Source: Luzula sylvatica
Lineage: Eukaryota; Streptophyta; Magnoliopsida; Poales; Juncaceae
Length of the DNA: 64,000 nt
Direction: 5' to 3'
Assembly (NCBI GenBank): GCA_946800325.1
Contig: OX326959.1
Span: 39,670,908 to 39,734,907, forward strand
This document shows, in pieces, positions 38,196 to 47,457 of this stretch. A model generated the notes under the pieces. It was given only the letters and a program-made list of their open reading frames with translations, did no database searches and was not told where the DNA came from. Positions within the stretch are counted from its first letter, which is position 1. Every line of letters starts with the position of its first letter. The position numbers were made by a program, and so were the translations under genes.

Positions 38196-38979
38196 GACAC
38201 AATCCTATGCCGAAACCGCTAACAACTACTCAAACACCATGTACTCAAACCCCATATACGAACTTCCTCAAAATGAACTCGAATTTCAACATGAATTTGA
38301 ATGCCAAGTACCACCATTTCAATCCCAAAACGAAGATCCAAACCAAGAATTAAAAAGATGGATGGATGAAATGATGGCAATGATGAAAGAGATAATGGAA
38401 AAAATAAGTAATCCCTCGAATGAGATGAAACAAGAAGAAGTAACCACCTCTCATCTCGAGTTTTCAAAAGAGGAGATCGTGGAGATTGAAAACGACAAGA
38501 GTTCAAGTATGGGGGGATTCGATGAAAGCATTGGAATGATCATTGAAGAAGAAAAGGTGTCATTGGATTCGACTCTCCAAAAGACGGTTCAAATCACTCC
38601 AATCGATGAAAACAAGCAAGAAGAGAAATCTACAATTCTCCAAGGTGAATTCTTTCCATATATCATCAATTTAAATTCAATTAAGAACTATGATGCTTCT
38701 CATGATAGAAATTCACCTTGTGTAGATTTATCAAGGAAATCAAATACAATCGAGACACTCACGCCTCTCACAACTCCTCTTCATCAAACTCCAAGCGATG
38801 AAGCAATTCGAAAAATTCGAAGCAAGATTGAGGAAATATTGCCGCCACTTTCGACATATGATAAACAAGTGATACAAGCGCCGATTTCTCTCATCTCCAA
38901 CATCTCAAAGGGAGTATTTCGAGGCGGTCGAAAAGTAGCGATCCATGTTAGTGCTTCGTTTAATTTTGAAGGAGGATAA
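38113..38979 (+). CDS. Gag-position ORF, main part (288 aa, unrecognised)
   Basis: Overlaps the preceding frame by 83 bp in the +1 register. What can be seen: an Asn/Tyr-rich start with NPIY at residues 11-14 and again at 46-49; a probable amphipathic helix at 78-98 (ELKRWMDEMMAMMKEIMEKI); an acidic middle (107-170); a basic, Ser/Thr-rich end with AIRKIRSKIEEILPPLSTYD at 231-250. No CCHC zinc knuckle, DTG/DSG protease motif or reverse transcriptase motif. DNA at 38504-38519 within it resembles the element's polypurine tract. It probably encodes or once encoded a structural protein that helps package the RNA, but the family is not recognised. It may be untranslated if the upstream frame was the original start. 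Confidence 0.5.
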   Translation: MNHTPRPFIKNPIYKAHQYENESPWGYETQSYAETANNYSNTMYSNPIYELPQNELEFQHEFECQVPPFQSQNEDPNQELKRWMDEMMAMMKEIMEKISNPSNEMKQEEVTTSHLEFSKEEIVEIENDKSSSMGGFDESIGMIIEEEKVSLDSTLQKTVQITPIDENKQEEKSTILQGEFFPYIINLNSIKNYDASHDRNSPCVDLSRKSNTIETLTPLTTPLHQTPSDEAIRKIRSKIEEILPPLSTYDKQVIQAPISLISNISKGVFRGGRKVAIHVSASFNFEGG

Positions 38980-38986
38980 CATCGGC

Positions 38987-39094
38987 ATGGTCGAGCTCGA
39001 GACCATAAACGAGAGCGCTAGCGAGGGAGGCAAACCCTCGTACCAACGGTGCAAGGACTACATGCTCAAGCTCAATTGGTACATTCCAAGATAA
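38987..39094 (+). CDS. Short open frame between gag-like ORF and integrase remnant (35 codons)
   Basis: Begins with ATG 8 bp after the stop of the 288-codon ORF, in a third frame. The product contains MVELETINESASEGGKPSY and ends KDYMLKLNWYIPR before TAA. It has protein-like composition and is more G+C-rich than the flanks, so it may be a leftover piece of the polyprotein. I do not recognise it. It could also be chance. Confidence 0.25.
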   Translation: MVELETINESASEGGKPSYQRCKDYMLKLNWYIPR

Positions 39095-39207
39095 ACCAAG
39101 AATTCCGATTCTCCATCACATCCAAAGGTTTATGCTTTTCATTCTCTCTCATTACAAGCTAATCTTGTTTCGAATTTTTGAATATGCCACTCTTTAGTGA
39201 GCAATGA

Positions 39208-39675
39208 AATCATATTAGGCCATCTAATCTCAAGAAAGGAAAGGAAGTCGACAAGGCGAAAATCAATGTGATCAAGATGCTTACCTCCCCAAGATCGGCA
39301 AATGATGCGTTTCCTCCGAATCTCCTCGATCAACCTCCACGAATTTCCGAGCAAATAATCGCAAAGGTGGGACCAAGACACGAGAAATGCGACAAGATGG
39401 AGACGACACCGGCAAAGGACGCGAATTCGAAATCGGTGATCGAGACGTTCAACTCCAAAAGGAAGCAAAGGTCGCGTTGGATCGACCCATTTGTGGTGAC
39501 CAATGTCACACCATTTGGAGTTGTGGAGATTCGAAGCGGTGAAACGAATGAATCGTTCAAGATGAATGGAAAACGCATCGAGAAATTCTACGCAAAATTC
39601 GAAACAAGATGGATGGAGGAGCAACAAGTCAAAGACGATCAAGCACCACGCATCAAAGGTTGTGTCTCTCCTTAA
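39208..39675 (+). pseudogene. Integrase C-terminal remnant of the pol polyprotein
   Basis: Open from 39208 (preceded by TGA at 39205) to TAA at 39673; the first GTG is at 39268 and no natural start is expected because this is the tail of a polyprotein. Counting from 39268, residues 65-77 (KRKQRSRWIDPFV) and 82-88 (PFGVVEI), followed by FKMNGKRIEKFY at 97-108, match the end of Athila/Tat integrase: the SRWxGPF module, a beta-strand segment and the FKVNGxR tail. Aspartate replaces the usual glycine before PF. No chromodomain follows. The integrase zinc finger and DDE core and all of protease, reverse transcriptase and RNase H are missing upstream, so this is a deletion remnant without catalytic function. 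Confidence 0.72.
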
Positions 39676-39705
39676 CTTCTTTTAATTTTTCTCTTTATTA
39701 TCGCT

Positions 39706-39738
39706 TGAGGACAAGCGAAGGAATAAGTATGGGGGGAT
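39706..39738 (+). other. Internal polypurine-tract-like block
   Basis: GAGGACAAGCGAAGGAATAA followed by GTATGGGGGGAT closely resembles the true 3' block at 40934-40965. It sits just after the integrase remnant. Possibly an older or secondary plus-strand priming site. Confidence 0.55.
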
Positions 39739-39754
39739 ATACACACAGTCTTTG

Positions 39755-39757
<3 letters not shown>

Positions 39758-39785
<28 letters not shown>
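39758..39785 (+). repeat. Run of 28 A
   Basis: Uninterrupted homopolymer within the 3' interior. It may be slippage, or a trace of a polyadenylated end copied into the element. Exact length is sensitive to sequencing error. Confidence 0.85.
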
Positions 39786-39789
<4 letters not shown>

Positions 39790-39794
39790 GCAAC

Positions 39795-39829
39795 TCGGTT
39801 GTAACGGACCTAAGGTCAGTTACAACGGA
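39795..39829. promoter_or_regulatory. Two degenerate CCGTT/AACGG palindromes
   Basis: TCGGTTGTAACGGA at 39795 and TCAGTTACAACGGA at 39816, starts 21 bp apart, matching the motif and spacing of the LTR array. Confidence 0.65.
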
Positions 39830-40363
39830 GTGCTCTCTGGAAAAATTTGTTTTTTGCTTAAAAAATTGAAAAAAATGAGCTTTTAATTGAATTTTCGATC
39901 TTATTTTTGTTTTTTGAGCATCAAGGTTATACAAGCAAATGATTTTATGCAAGTTAAAGGTTTTTCTCCACCTCATTGAATAAATCATCGATTTTTAAAC
40001 AAATTTTCACCAAAACACATCATTTTACTCTCAAGCTTGAAATTTTCACAAAATATTTGAAGGAATTGATTGAGATCTTGAAGAGATTCTTTTGGGGATT
40101 CAAACCCTAATCAATGAGTTCACTAAATTCATGAGTTTTTGACAATTTGATCAATCCTTGATTTACATGACACACCATTTTTCAATAAATAAACCCATTT
40201 TAAACTTGGAATTTCTAAAAAGTTTTGTTTGAACCAATTTAGTAAGTTTTGCTTGAATCTTAAAATTTGACCAATTGCACTTTAAGGGCCCGACCGTTCA
40301 TGGGGATTCGGTAGTAAATAGATTGGACCCGCTTGCGACTTGAGATCTAAAAAAGAGAATACC

Positions 40364-40417
40364 GGGATGTAATTTCGTTGTATTTCGGTGCAACGGAACT
40401 CCCTGTTAAAGAAAAGA
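40364..40417 (+). repeat. 54-bp direct repeat, copy 1
   Basis: Starts GGGATGTAATTTCGTTGTAT. Repeated at 40457-40510 (offset 93) with four or five substitutions. The gap holds two long A runs interrupted by single C. Includes CGGTGCAACGGAAC, a weak relative of the palindrome motif. Confidence 0.85.
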
Positions 40418-40456
40418 TCAAATCAAAACAAAAAAAAAAACAAAAAAAAAAAAAAA

Positions 40457-40510
40457 GGGATGTAATTTCGTTGTATTTCGGTACAGCGGAACTCTCGGTT
40501 AAAGAAAAGA
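40457..40510 (+). repeat. 54-bp direct repeat, copy 2
   Basis: Second copy, with CGGTACAGCGGAAC in place of CGGTGCAACGGAAC and CTCTCGG in place of CTCCCTG. Confidence 0.85.
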
Positions 40511-40951
40511 ATTGTAAACAAGCGCAATTGGGGGAATTAGTTGAAACCGAATAGGAACCAAGTACTAACGTACCGAACGGTTTAAAAGTGACAAATTACA
40601 TTTAAGAAATGATTTTTGCAAAACGGAAAAATTGGTTTTCATTAATGCTTTTTCATGATAATCCTTGTGAATTGTGGAGTGAAAAGAATTGAATGATGGT
40701 GTTTAATCATCTTTTTCGGTTGAGATCAATTGCTCTAATAAACTCTTCGAATTTGTGCAATTCATTGAAAATAGATTCTAATATAACTCAAACTTATCTC
40801 TTTCAATATTAGTAATTATGAGGAGAGTAAACAATTATCTCGTGAAAATTGAGTTTTGAGATCGATGAATATAATTTCAATAAAACCTATACATGCATTT
40901 TTCTTTGTGCTTTATTTTTACGCTCATCATGATCGAGGACGATCAAAGGTT

Positions 40952-40967
40952 TAAGTATGGGGGTATT
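40952..40967 (+). promoter_or_regulatory. Polypurine tract, plus-strand primer site
   Basis: TAAGTATGGGGGTATT directly precedes the right LTR. Upstream is GAGGACGATCAAAGGTT (40934-40950). Purine-rich G-run position and flanking phrase are typical of Athila/Tat 3' ends. The tract is short and interrupted by T. Confidence 0.75.
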
Positions 40968-42578
40968 TGATACGAGGAAAATAAAGCACCTTTTTGATAT
41001 CTAATTTGGGGATTTTAGCCCTTTTGAATCACAACTTTATATATACAATTGTTCATATTTGAGATAACAAGAATATTTCTTCACTAAGTGTGTTTTATTG
41101 ATTAATTACAGGTTTTAGAAGGAAATTCTGGGAATTTGGAAAGTGTAGTTGTCTCCAACACGTCAAGAGGAATGAAAACGATATATTGTACCGATATATT
41201 CGGTACATGAATGAGACGGGAGGCAAACAATCATCATGGTAAAGACTTACACAAAAGTCCACACGAAAACCACTCAATCCTTAGCCCTTATCCTTCCCAC
41301 CTACCTTTGGTGGAAATTACTTCATTACCCCCAATCCTCTCCACCAACTCGTGACCAATAAGAAGACTCCGTGAGTGCTATAAATAAGACCAAGAGGGCC
41401 ACGAGTTGAGGGCTCTTCTCCCCGCTCTTCGGAGCACTTTCTCTCTCTCTCTCTCTTCTCTCTCCCTCTCAAGAACTTCCAAGAACCGTCAAGAACTTCC
41501 AAGAACCGTGAAGCACAATCAAGAACCTTCAAGATACTTCAAGATCAATCAAGAAAAATCTCTCAAGGACTAGTCGAGACAAGGGAGCTCATCCCTTCGA
41601 CGAATCCTTCTCATCCTTCGAAGATCGGGCCGTGACAAGGAGCTATTCCCTACGGTGGATTTGAGAAGAAGTGCCGTGACTCGATCCGCGTTTCTTCGAA
41701 GTGATTGCGATCCGAGACAAGGGAGCTTCATCCTTTCGGGACAATCCATCATTCTCGAGACAAGGAGCAAGGATTTTTCGGTGCGAGGCAAGGAGACAAG
41801 GAGCTTCACTTCGAGGCTTTCTCAACTAGGTGTACTCCTTTTCAATTACTTGATTAATTGTTGTTTGATTGGATTTTGTTGTGTAAAGAATTCTCGGTTT
41901 AACGAATCTTTAGTTCTTTTTCTTTGCTCTAAATCTTCTTTGTTTGTTTGTGTGATTTTAGTGCTTGTTACTTAGTTTAATTACTTCTAAATTCGAATCC
42001 AAAACAAACCATCAAACTGCTCCCAATTCAAATCTCAAATCAGAATTCCAGAACTACTTCCGTTATAACGGACTCACATTGCGTTACAACGGACTAGACG
42101 GTTGGTCCTTTAATATTCAGTTGGTTATACTTCCGTTGTAACGCAACTATAGTTCCGTTGTAACGGACTAGTCAGAATTTTTATTCAAAGGAATCAATAC
42201 AAGTGCGTTATAACGGACATCTCGGTCCGTTGTAACGGATTAACCAATCCGTTGCAACGCAACCACTGTTCGTTATAACGGACAAGTATAGTGCGTTATA
42301 ACGGAGTTGCCTCCGTTGTAACGGACGTTCATCTCACTTTTAGCGACAGAATTTTCACTCAAGTCCGTTGTAACGGAACCCACTTCCGTTGTAACGGACT
42401 ATGTTCTGTGAGTTTTCTTCGTGATTTCTCATCTAGTTTTGGTTCATTATTTGACGCATATACTCCTCGTGGAACGAACTTGCATATTTTCCACTATACA
42501 ACTATATTTTTCAACTTGTTGATTGAATCGGGTTTTCGAATACAACGATAATTTTACACTCCAAAAACCCGCTCATCA
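40968..42578 (+). repeat. 3' long terminal repeat (1,611 bp)
   Basis: TGATACGAGG to CTCATCA, matching 36109-37719 at offset 4,859. I found no substitution or indel on reading both. Carries the same promoter (CCAAT 41355-41359, TATAAATA 41379-41386), U3 inverted repeat (41188-41206), decamer array (41470-41559) and palindrome array (42059-42398). Its promoter would transcribe rightwards into the satellite. Confidence 0.95.
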
Positions 42579-42583
42579 CTTTG
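42579..42583 (+). repeat. Target site duplication, right (CTTTG)
   Basis: Repeats 36104-36108 directly after the CA end of the right LTR. Confidence 0.95.
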
Positions 42584-44344
42584 AGGAGTTCAAATAATGT
42601 GTTTTTAGATCATTTGTATCGTATCTTTTAGTACATAACTTTTCACGAAATTTCACAAACACTAAGAAAGTTTGTTTTTCGATTCAAAACATGTGTTTAA
42701 CGCTTTGAGGAGTTCAAATAACGTGTTTTTAGATCATTTGTATCGTATCTTTTACTACATAACTTTTCACCAAATTTCACAAACACTAAGAGAGTTTGTT
42801 TTTCGATTCAAAACAAGATTTTAACGCTTTGACGAGTTCAAACAACGTGTTTTTAGATCATTTGTATCGTATCTTTTACTACATAACTTTTCACCAAATT
42901 TCACAAACACTAAGAAAGTTTGTTTTTCGATTCAAAACAAGATTCTAACGCTTTTAGGAGTTCAAATAACGTGTTTTTAGATCATTTGTATCGTATCTTT
43001 TAGTACATAACTTCTCAAGAAATTTCACAAACTCTAAGAAAGTTTGTTTTTCGATTCAAAACAAGATTTTAACGCTTTGAGGAGTTCAAATAACGTGTTT
43101 TTAGATCATTTGTATCGTATCTTTTAGTACATAACTTCTCAACAAATTTCACAAACTCTAAGAAAGTTTGTTTTTCGATTCAAAACAAGATTTTAACGCT
43201 TTGACGAGTTCAAATAACGTGTTTTTAGATCATTTGTATCGTATCTTTTACTACATAACTTTTCACCAAATTTCACAAACACTAAGAAAGTTTGTTTTTC
43301 GATTCAAAACAAGATTTTAACGCTTTGACGAGTTCAAATAACGTGTTTTTAGATCATTTGTATCGTATCTTTTACTACATAACTTTCACCAAATTTCACA
43401 AACACTAAGAAAGTTTGTTTTTCGATTCAAAACAAGATTTTAACGCTTTGAGGAGTTCAAATGACGTGTTTTTAGATCATTTGTATCGTATCTTTTACTT
43501 CATAACTTTTCACCAAATTTCACAAACACTAAGAAAGTTTGTTTTTCTATTCAAAACAAGCTTTTAACGCTTTGAGGAGCTCAAATAACGTGTTTTTAGA
43601 TCATTTGTAACTTTTCACCAAATTTCACAAACACTAAGAAAGTTTGTTTTTCGATTCAAAACATGATTTTAACGCTTTGGGGAGTTCAAATAACGTGTTT
43701 TTAGATCATTTGTATCGTATCTTTTACTACATAACTTTTCACCAAATTTCACAAACACTAAGAAATTTTGTTTTTCGATTCAAAACAAGATTTTAACGCT
43801 TTGAGGAGTTCAAATAACGTGTTTTTAGATCATTTGTATCGTATCTTTTAGTACATAGCTTTTCACCAAATTTCACAAACACTAAGAAAGTTTGTTTTTC
43901 GATTCAAAACATGTTTTTAACGCTTTGAGGAGTTCAAATAATGTGTTTTTAGATCATTTGTATCGTATCTTTTACTACATAACTTTTCACCAAATTTCAC
44001 AAACACTAAGAAATTTTTTTATCGATTCAAAACATGTTTTTAACGCTTTGAGTAGTTCAAATAACGTGTTTTTAGATCATTTGTATCGTATCTTTTACTA
44101 CATAAGTTTTCACCAAATTTCACCAACACTAAGAAAGTTTGTTTTTCGATTCAAAACATGATTTTAACGCTTTGAGGAGTTCAAATAACGTGTTTTTAGA
44201 TCATTTGTATCGTATCTTTTACTACATAACTTTTCACCAAATTTCACAAACACTTAGAAAGTTTGTTTTTCGATTCAAAACAAGATTTTAACGCTTTGAG
44301 GAGTTCAAATAACGTGTTTTTAGATCATTTGTATCGTATCTTTT
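42579..44344 (+). repeat. Segmental duplication block A, right part
   Basis: Continues block A after the retrotransposon. Matches 57290-59055 at offset 14,711: AATAATGTG and TTCACGAAATTT near 42598/57309, AACAACGTG near 42842/57553, AAGATTCTAACGCTTTTAGG near 42939/57650, AATGACGTG near 43461/58172 and CTTCATAAC near 43498/58209. Agreement ends near 44344, where TTTTACTAC in A differs from TTTTAGTAC in B. Confidence 0.87.
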
Positions 44345-47300
44345 ACTACATAACTTTTCACCAAATTTCACAAACACTAAGAAAGTTTGTTTTTCAATTC
44401 AAAACAAGCTTTTAACGCTTTGAGGAGCTCAAATAACGTGTTTTTAGAACATTTGTATCGTATCTTTTACTACATAACTTTTCACCAAATTTCACCAACA
44501 CTAAGAAAGTTTGTTTTTTGATTCAAAACAATATTTTAACGCTTTGAGGAGTTCAAATAACGTGTTTTTAGATCATTTGTATCGTATCTTTTACTACATA
44601 ACTTTTCACCAAATTTCACAAACACTAAGAAAGTTTGTTTTTCAATTCAAAACATGTTTTTAACGCTTTGAGGAGTTCAAATAACGTGTTTTTAGATCAT
44701 TTGTATCGTATCTTTTACTACATAACTTTTCACCAAATTTCACCAACACTAAGAAAGTTTGTTTTTTGATTCAAAACAATATTTTAACGCTTTGAGGAGT
44801 TCAAATAACGTGTTTTTAGATCATTTGTATCGTATCTTTTACTACATAACTTTTCACCAAATTTCACAAACACTAAGAAAGTTTGTTTTTCAATTCAAAA
44901 CATGTTTTTAACGCTTTGAGGAGTTCAAATAACGTGTTTTTAGATCATTTGTATCGTATCTTTTACTACATAACTTTTCACCAAATTTCACCAACACTAA
45001 GAAAGTTTGTTTTTTGATTCAAAACAATATTTTAACGCTTTGAGGAGTTCAAATAACGTGTTTTTAGATCATTTGTATCGTATCTTTTACTACATAACTT
45101 TTCACCAAATTTCACAAACAGTAAGAAAGTTTGTTTTTCGATTCAAAACAAGATTTTAACGATTTGAGGAGTTCAAATAACGTGTTTTTAGATCATTTGT
45201 ATCGTATCTTTTACTACATAACTTTTCACCAAATTTCACAAACACTAAGAAAGTTTGTTTTTTTTATTGAAAACAAGCTTTTAACGCTATGAGGAGCTCA
45301 AATAACGTGTTTTTAGATCATTTGTAACTTTTCACCAAATTTCACAAACACTAAGAAACTTTGTTTTTCGATTCAAAACAAGATTTTAACGCTTTGAGGA
45401 GTACAAATAACGTGTTTTTAGATCATTTGTACCGTATCTTTTACTACATAACTTTTCACCAAATTTCACAAACACTAAGAAAGTTTGTTTTTCGATTCAA
45501 AACAAGATTTTAACGCTTTGAGGAGTTCAAATAACGTGTTTTTAGATCATTTGTATCTTATCTTTTAGTACATAACTTCTCAAGAAATTTCACAAACTCT
45601 AAGAAAGTTTGTTTTTCGATTCAAAACAAGATTTTAACGCTTTGAGGAGTTCAAATAACGTGTTTTTAGATCATTTGTATCGTATCTTTTAGTACATAAC
45701 TTCTAAACAAATTTCACAAACTCTAAATAAGTTTGTTTTTCGATTCAAAACAAGATTTTAACGCTTTGACGAGTTCAAATAACGTGTTTTTAGATCATTT
45801 GTATCGTATCTTTTACTACATAACGTTTCACCAAATTTCACAAACACTAAGAAAGTTTGTTTTTCGATTCAAAACAAGATTTTAACGCTTTGACGAGTTC
45901 AAATAACGTGTTTTTAGATCATTTGTATCGTATCTTTTACTACATAACTTTTCACCAAATTTCACAAACACTAAGAAAGTTTGTTTTTCGATTCAAAACA
46001 AGATTTTAACGCTTTGAGGAGTTCAAATAACGTGTTTTTAGATCATTTGTATCGTATCTTTTACTACATAACTTTTCACCAAATTTCACAAACACTAAGA
46101 AAGTTTGTTTTTCTATTCAAAACAAGCGTTTAACGCTTTGAGGAGCTCAAATAACGTGTTTTTAGATCATTTGTAACTTTTCACCAAATTTCACAAACAC
46201 TAAGAAAGTTTGTTTTTCGATTCAAAACTTGATTTTAACGCTTTGGGGAGTTCAAATAACGTGTTTTTAGATCATTTTTATCGTATCTTTTACTACATAA
46301 CTTTTCACCAAATTTCACAAACACTAAGAAATTTTGTTTTTCGATTCAAAACAAGATTTTAACGCTTTCAGGAGTTCAAATAACGTGTTTTTAGATCATT
46401 TGTATCGTATCTTTTAGTACATAACTTTTCACCAAATTTCACAAACACTAAGAAAGTTTGTTTTTCGATTCAAAACATGTTTTTAACGCTTTGAGGAGTT
46501 CAAATAACGTGTTTTTAGATCATTTGTATCGTATCTTTTACTACATAACTTTTCACTAAAATTCACAAACACTAAGAAAGTTTGTTTATCGATTCAAAAC
46601 ATGTTTTTAACGCTTTGAGTAGTTCAAATAACGTGTTTTTAGATCATTTGTATCGTATCTTTTACTACATAACTTTTCACCAAATTTCACCAACACTAAG
46701 AAAGTTTGTTTTTCGATTCAAAATAAGATTTTAACGCTTTGAGGAGTTCAAATAACGTGTTTTTAGATCATTTGTATCGTATCTTTTACTACATAACTTT
46801 TCACCAAATTTCACAAACACTAAGAAAGTTTGTTTTTCGATTCAAAACAAGATTTTAACGCTTTGAGGAGTTCAAATAACGTGTTTTTAGATCATTTGTA
46901 TCGTATCTTTTACTGCATAACTTTTCACCAAATTTCACAAACACTAAGAAAGTTTGTTTTTCAATTCAAAACATGTTTTTAACGCTTTGAGGAGTTCAAA
47001 TAACGTGTTTTGAGATCATTTGTATCGTATCTTTTACTACATAACTTTTCACCAAATTTCACCAACACTAAGAAAGTTTGTTTTTTGATTCAAAACAATA
47101 TTTTAACGCTTTGAGGAGTTCAAATAACGTGTTTTTAGATCATTTGTATCGTATCTTTTACTACATAACTTTTCACCAAATTTCACAAACACTAAGAAAG
47201 TTTGTTTTTCCATTCAAAACATGTTTTTAACGCTTTGAGGAGTTCAAATAACGTGTTTTTAGATCATTTGTATCGTATCTTTTACTACATAACTTTTCAC

Positions 47301-47457
47301 CAAATTTCACCAACACTAAGAAAGTTTGTTTTTTGATTCAAAACAATATTTTAACGCTTTGAGGAGTTCAAATAACGTGTTTTTAGATCATTTGTATCGT
47401 ATCTTTTACTACATAACTTTTCACCAAATTTCACAAACACTAAGAAAGTTTGTTTTT

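Larger units (their letters stand above)
39676..40951 (+). other. Non-coding 3' interior of the retrotransposon
   Basis: No convincing reading frame. It holds a polypurine-like block (39706-39738), a run of 28 A (39758-39785), two palindrome-type motifs at 39795 and 39816 (21 bp apart, as in the LTR), and a 54-bp direct repeat flanking an A-rich stretch (40364-40510). The rest is AT-rich and featureless. In complete Athila elements an env-like frame can lie here; I see no trace of one. Confidence 0.7.
36109..42578 (+). mobile_element. Non-autonomous Athila/Tat-type Ty3/gypsy LTR retrotransposon (6,470 bp)
   Basis: The element has paired 1,611-bp LTRs at an offset of 4,859 bp, TG...CA termini and a CTTTG target duplication. 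A primer binding site resembling the complement of plant tRNA-Asp lies 2 bp after the left LTR, and a polypurine block lies just before the right LTR. The interior is only 3,248 bp. It holds a gag-position reading frame broken in two and the C-terminal end of integrase. I see no aspartic protease, reverse transcriptase YxDD, RNase H, integrase zinc finger or DDE core. Long LTRs, tRNA-Asp primer, absence of a chromodomain and a SRWxxPF...FKxNGxR tail fit Athila/Tat. The LTRs look identical, so insertion appears recent. Mobilisation must have used proteins from a related element. Confidence 0.93.

Noticed and set aside
37843..38202. 119-codon minus-strand frame
   Set aside because: Shadow of the gag-position frame in purine-rich DNA.
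39139..39642. 167-codon frame on the minus strand
   Set aside because: Antisense of the integrase remnant; the plus strand has the recognisable protein.
39676..40951. Env-like gene in the 3' interior
   Set aside because: No frame of useful length or membrane segment on the plus strand.
36109..42578. Solo LTR or nested insertion
   Set aside because: Both LTRs, primer site and polypurine tract are present, and the outer 5-bp duplication pairs the outermost ends.
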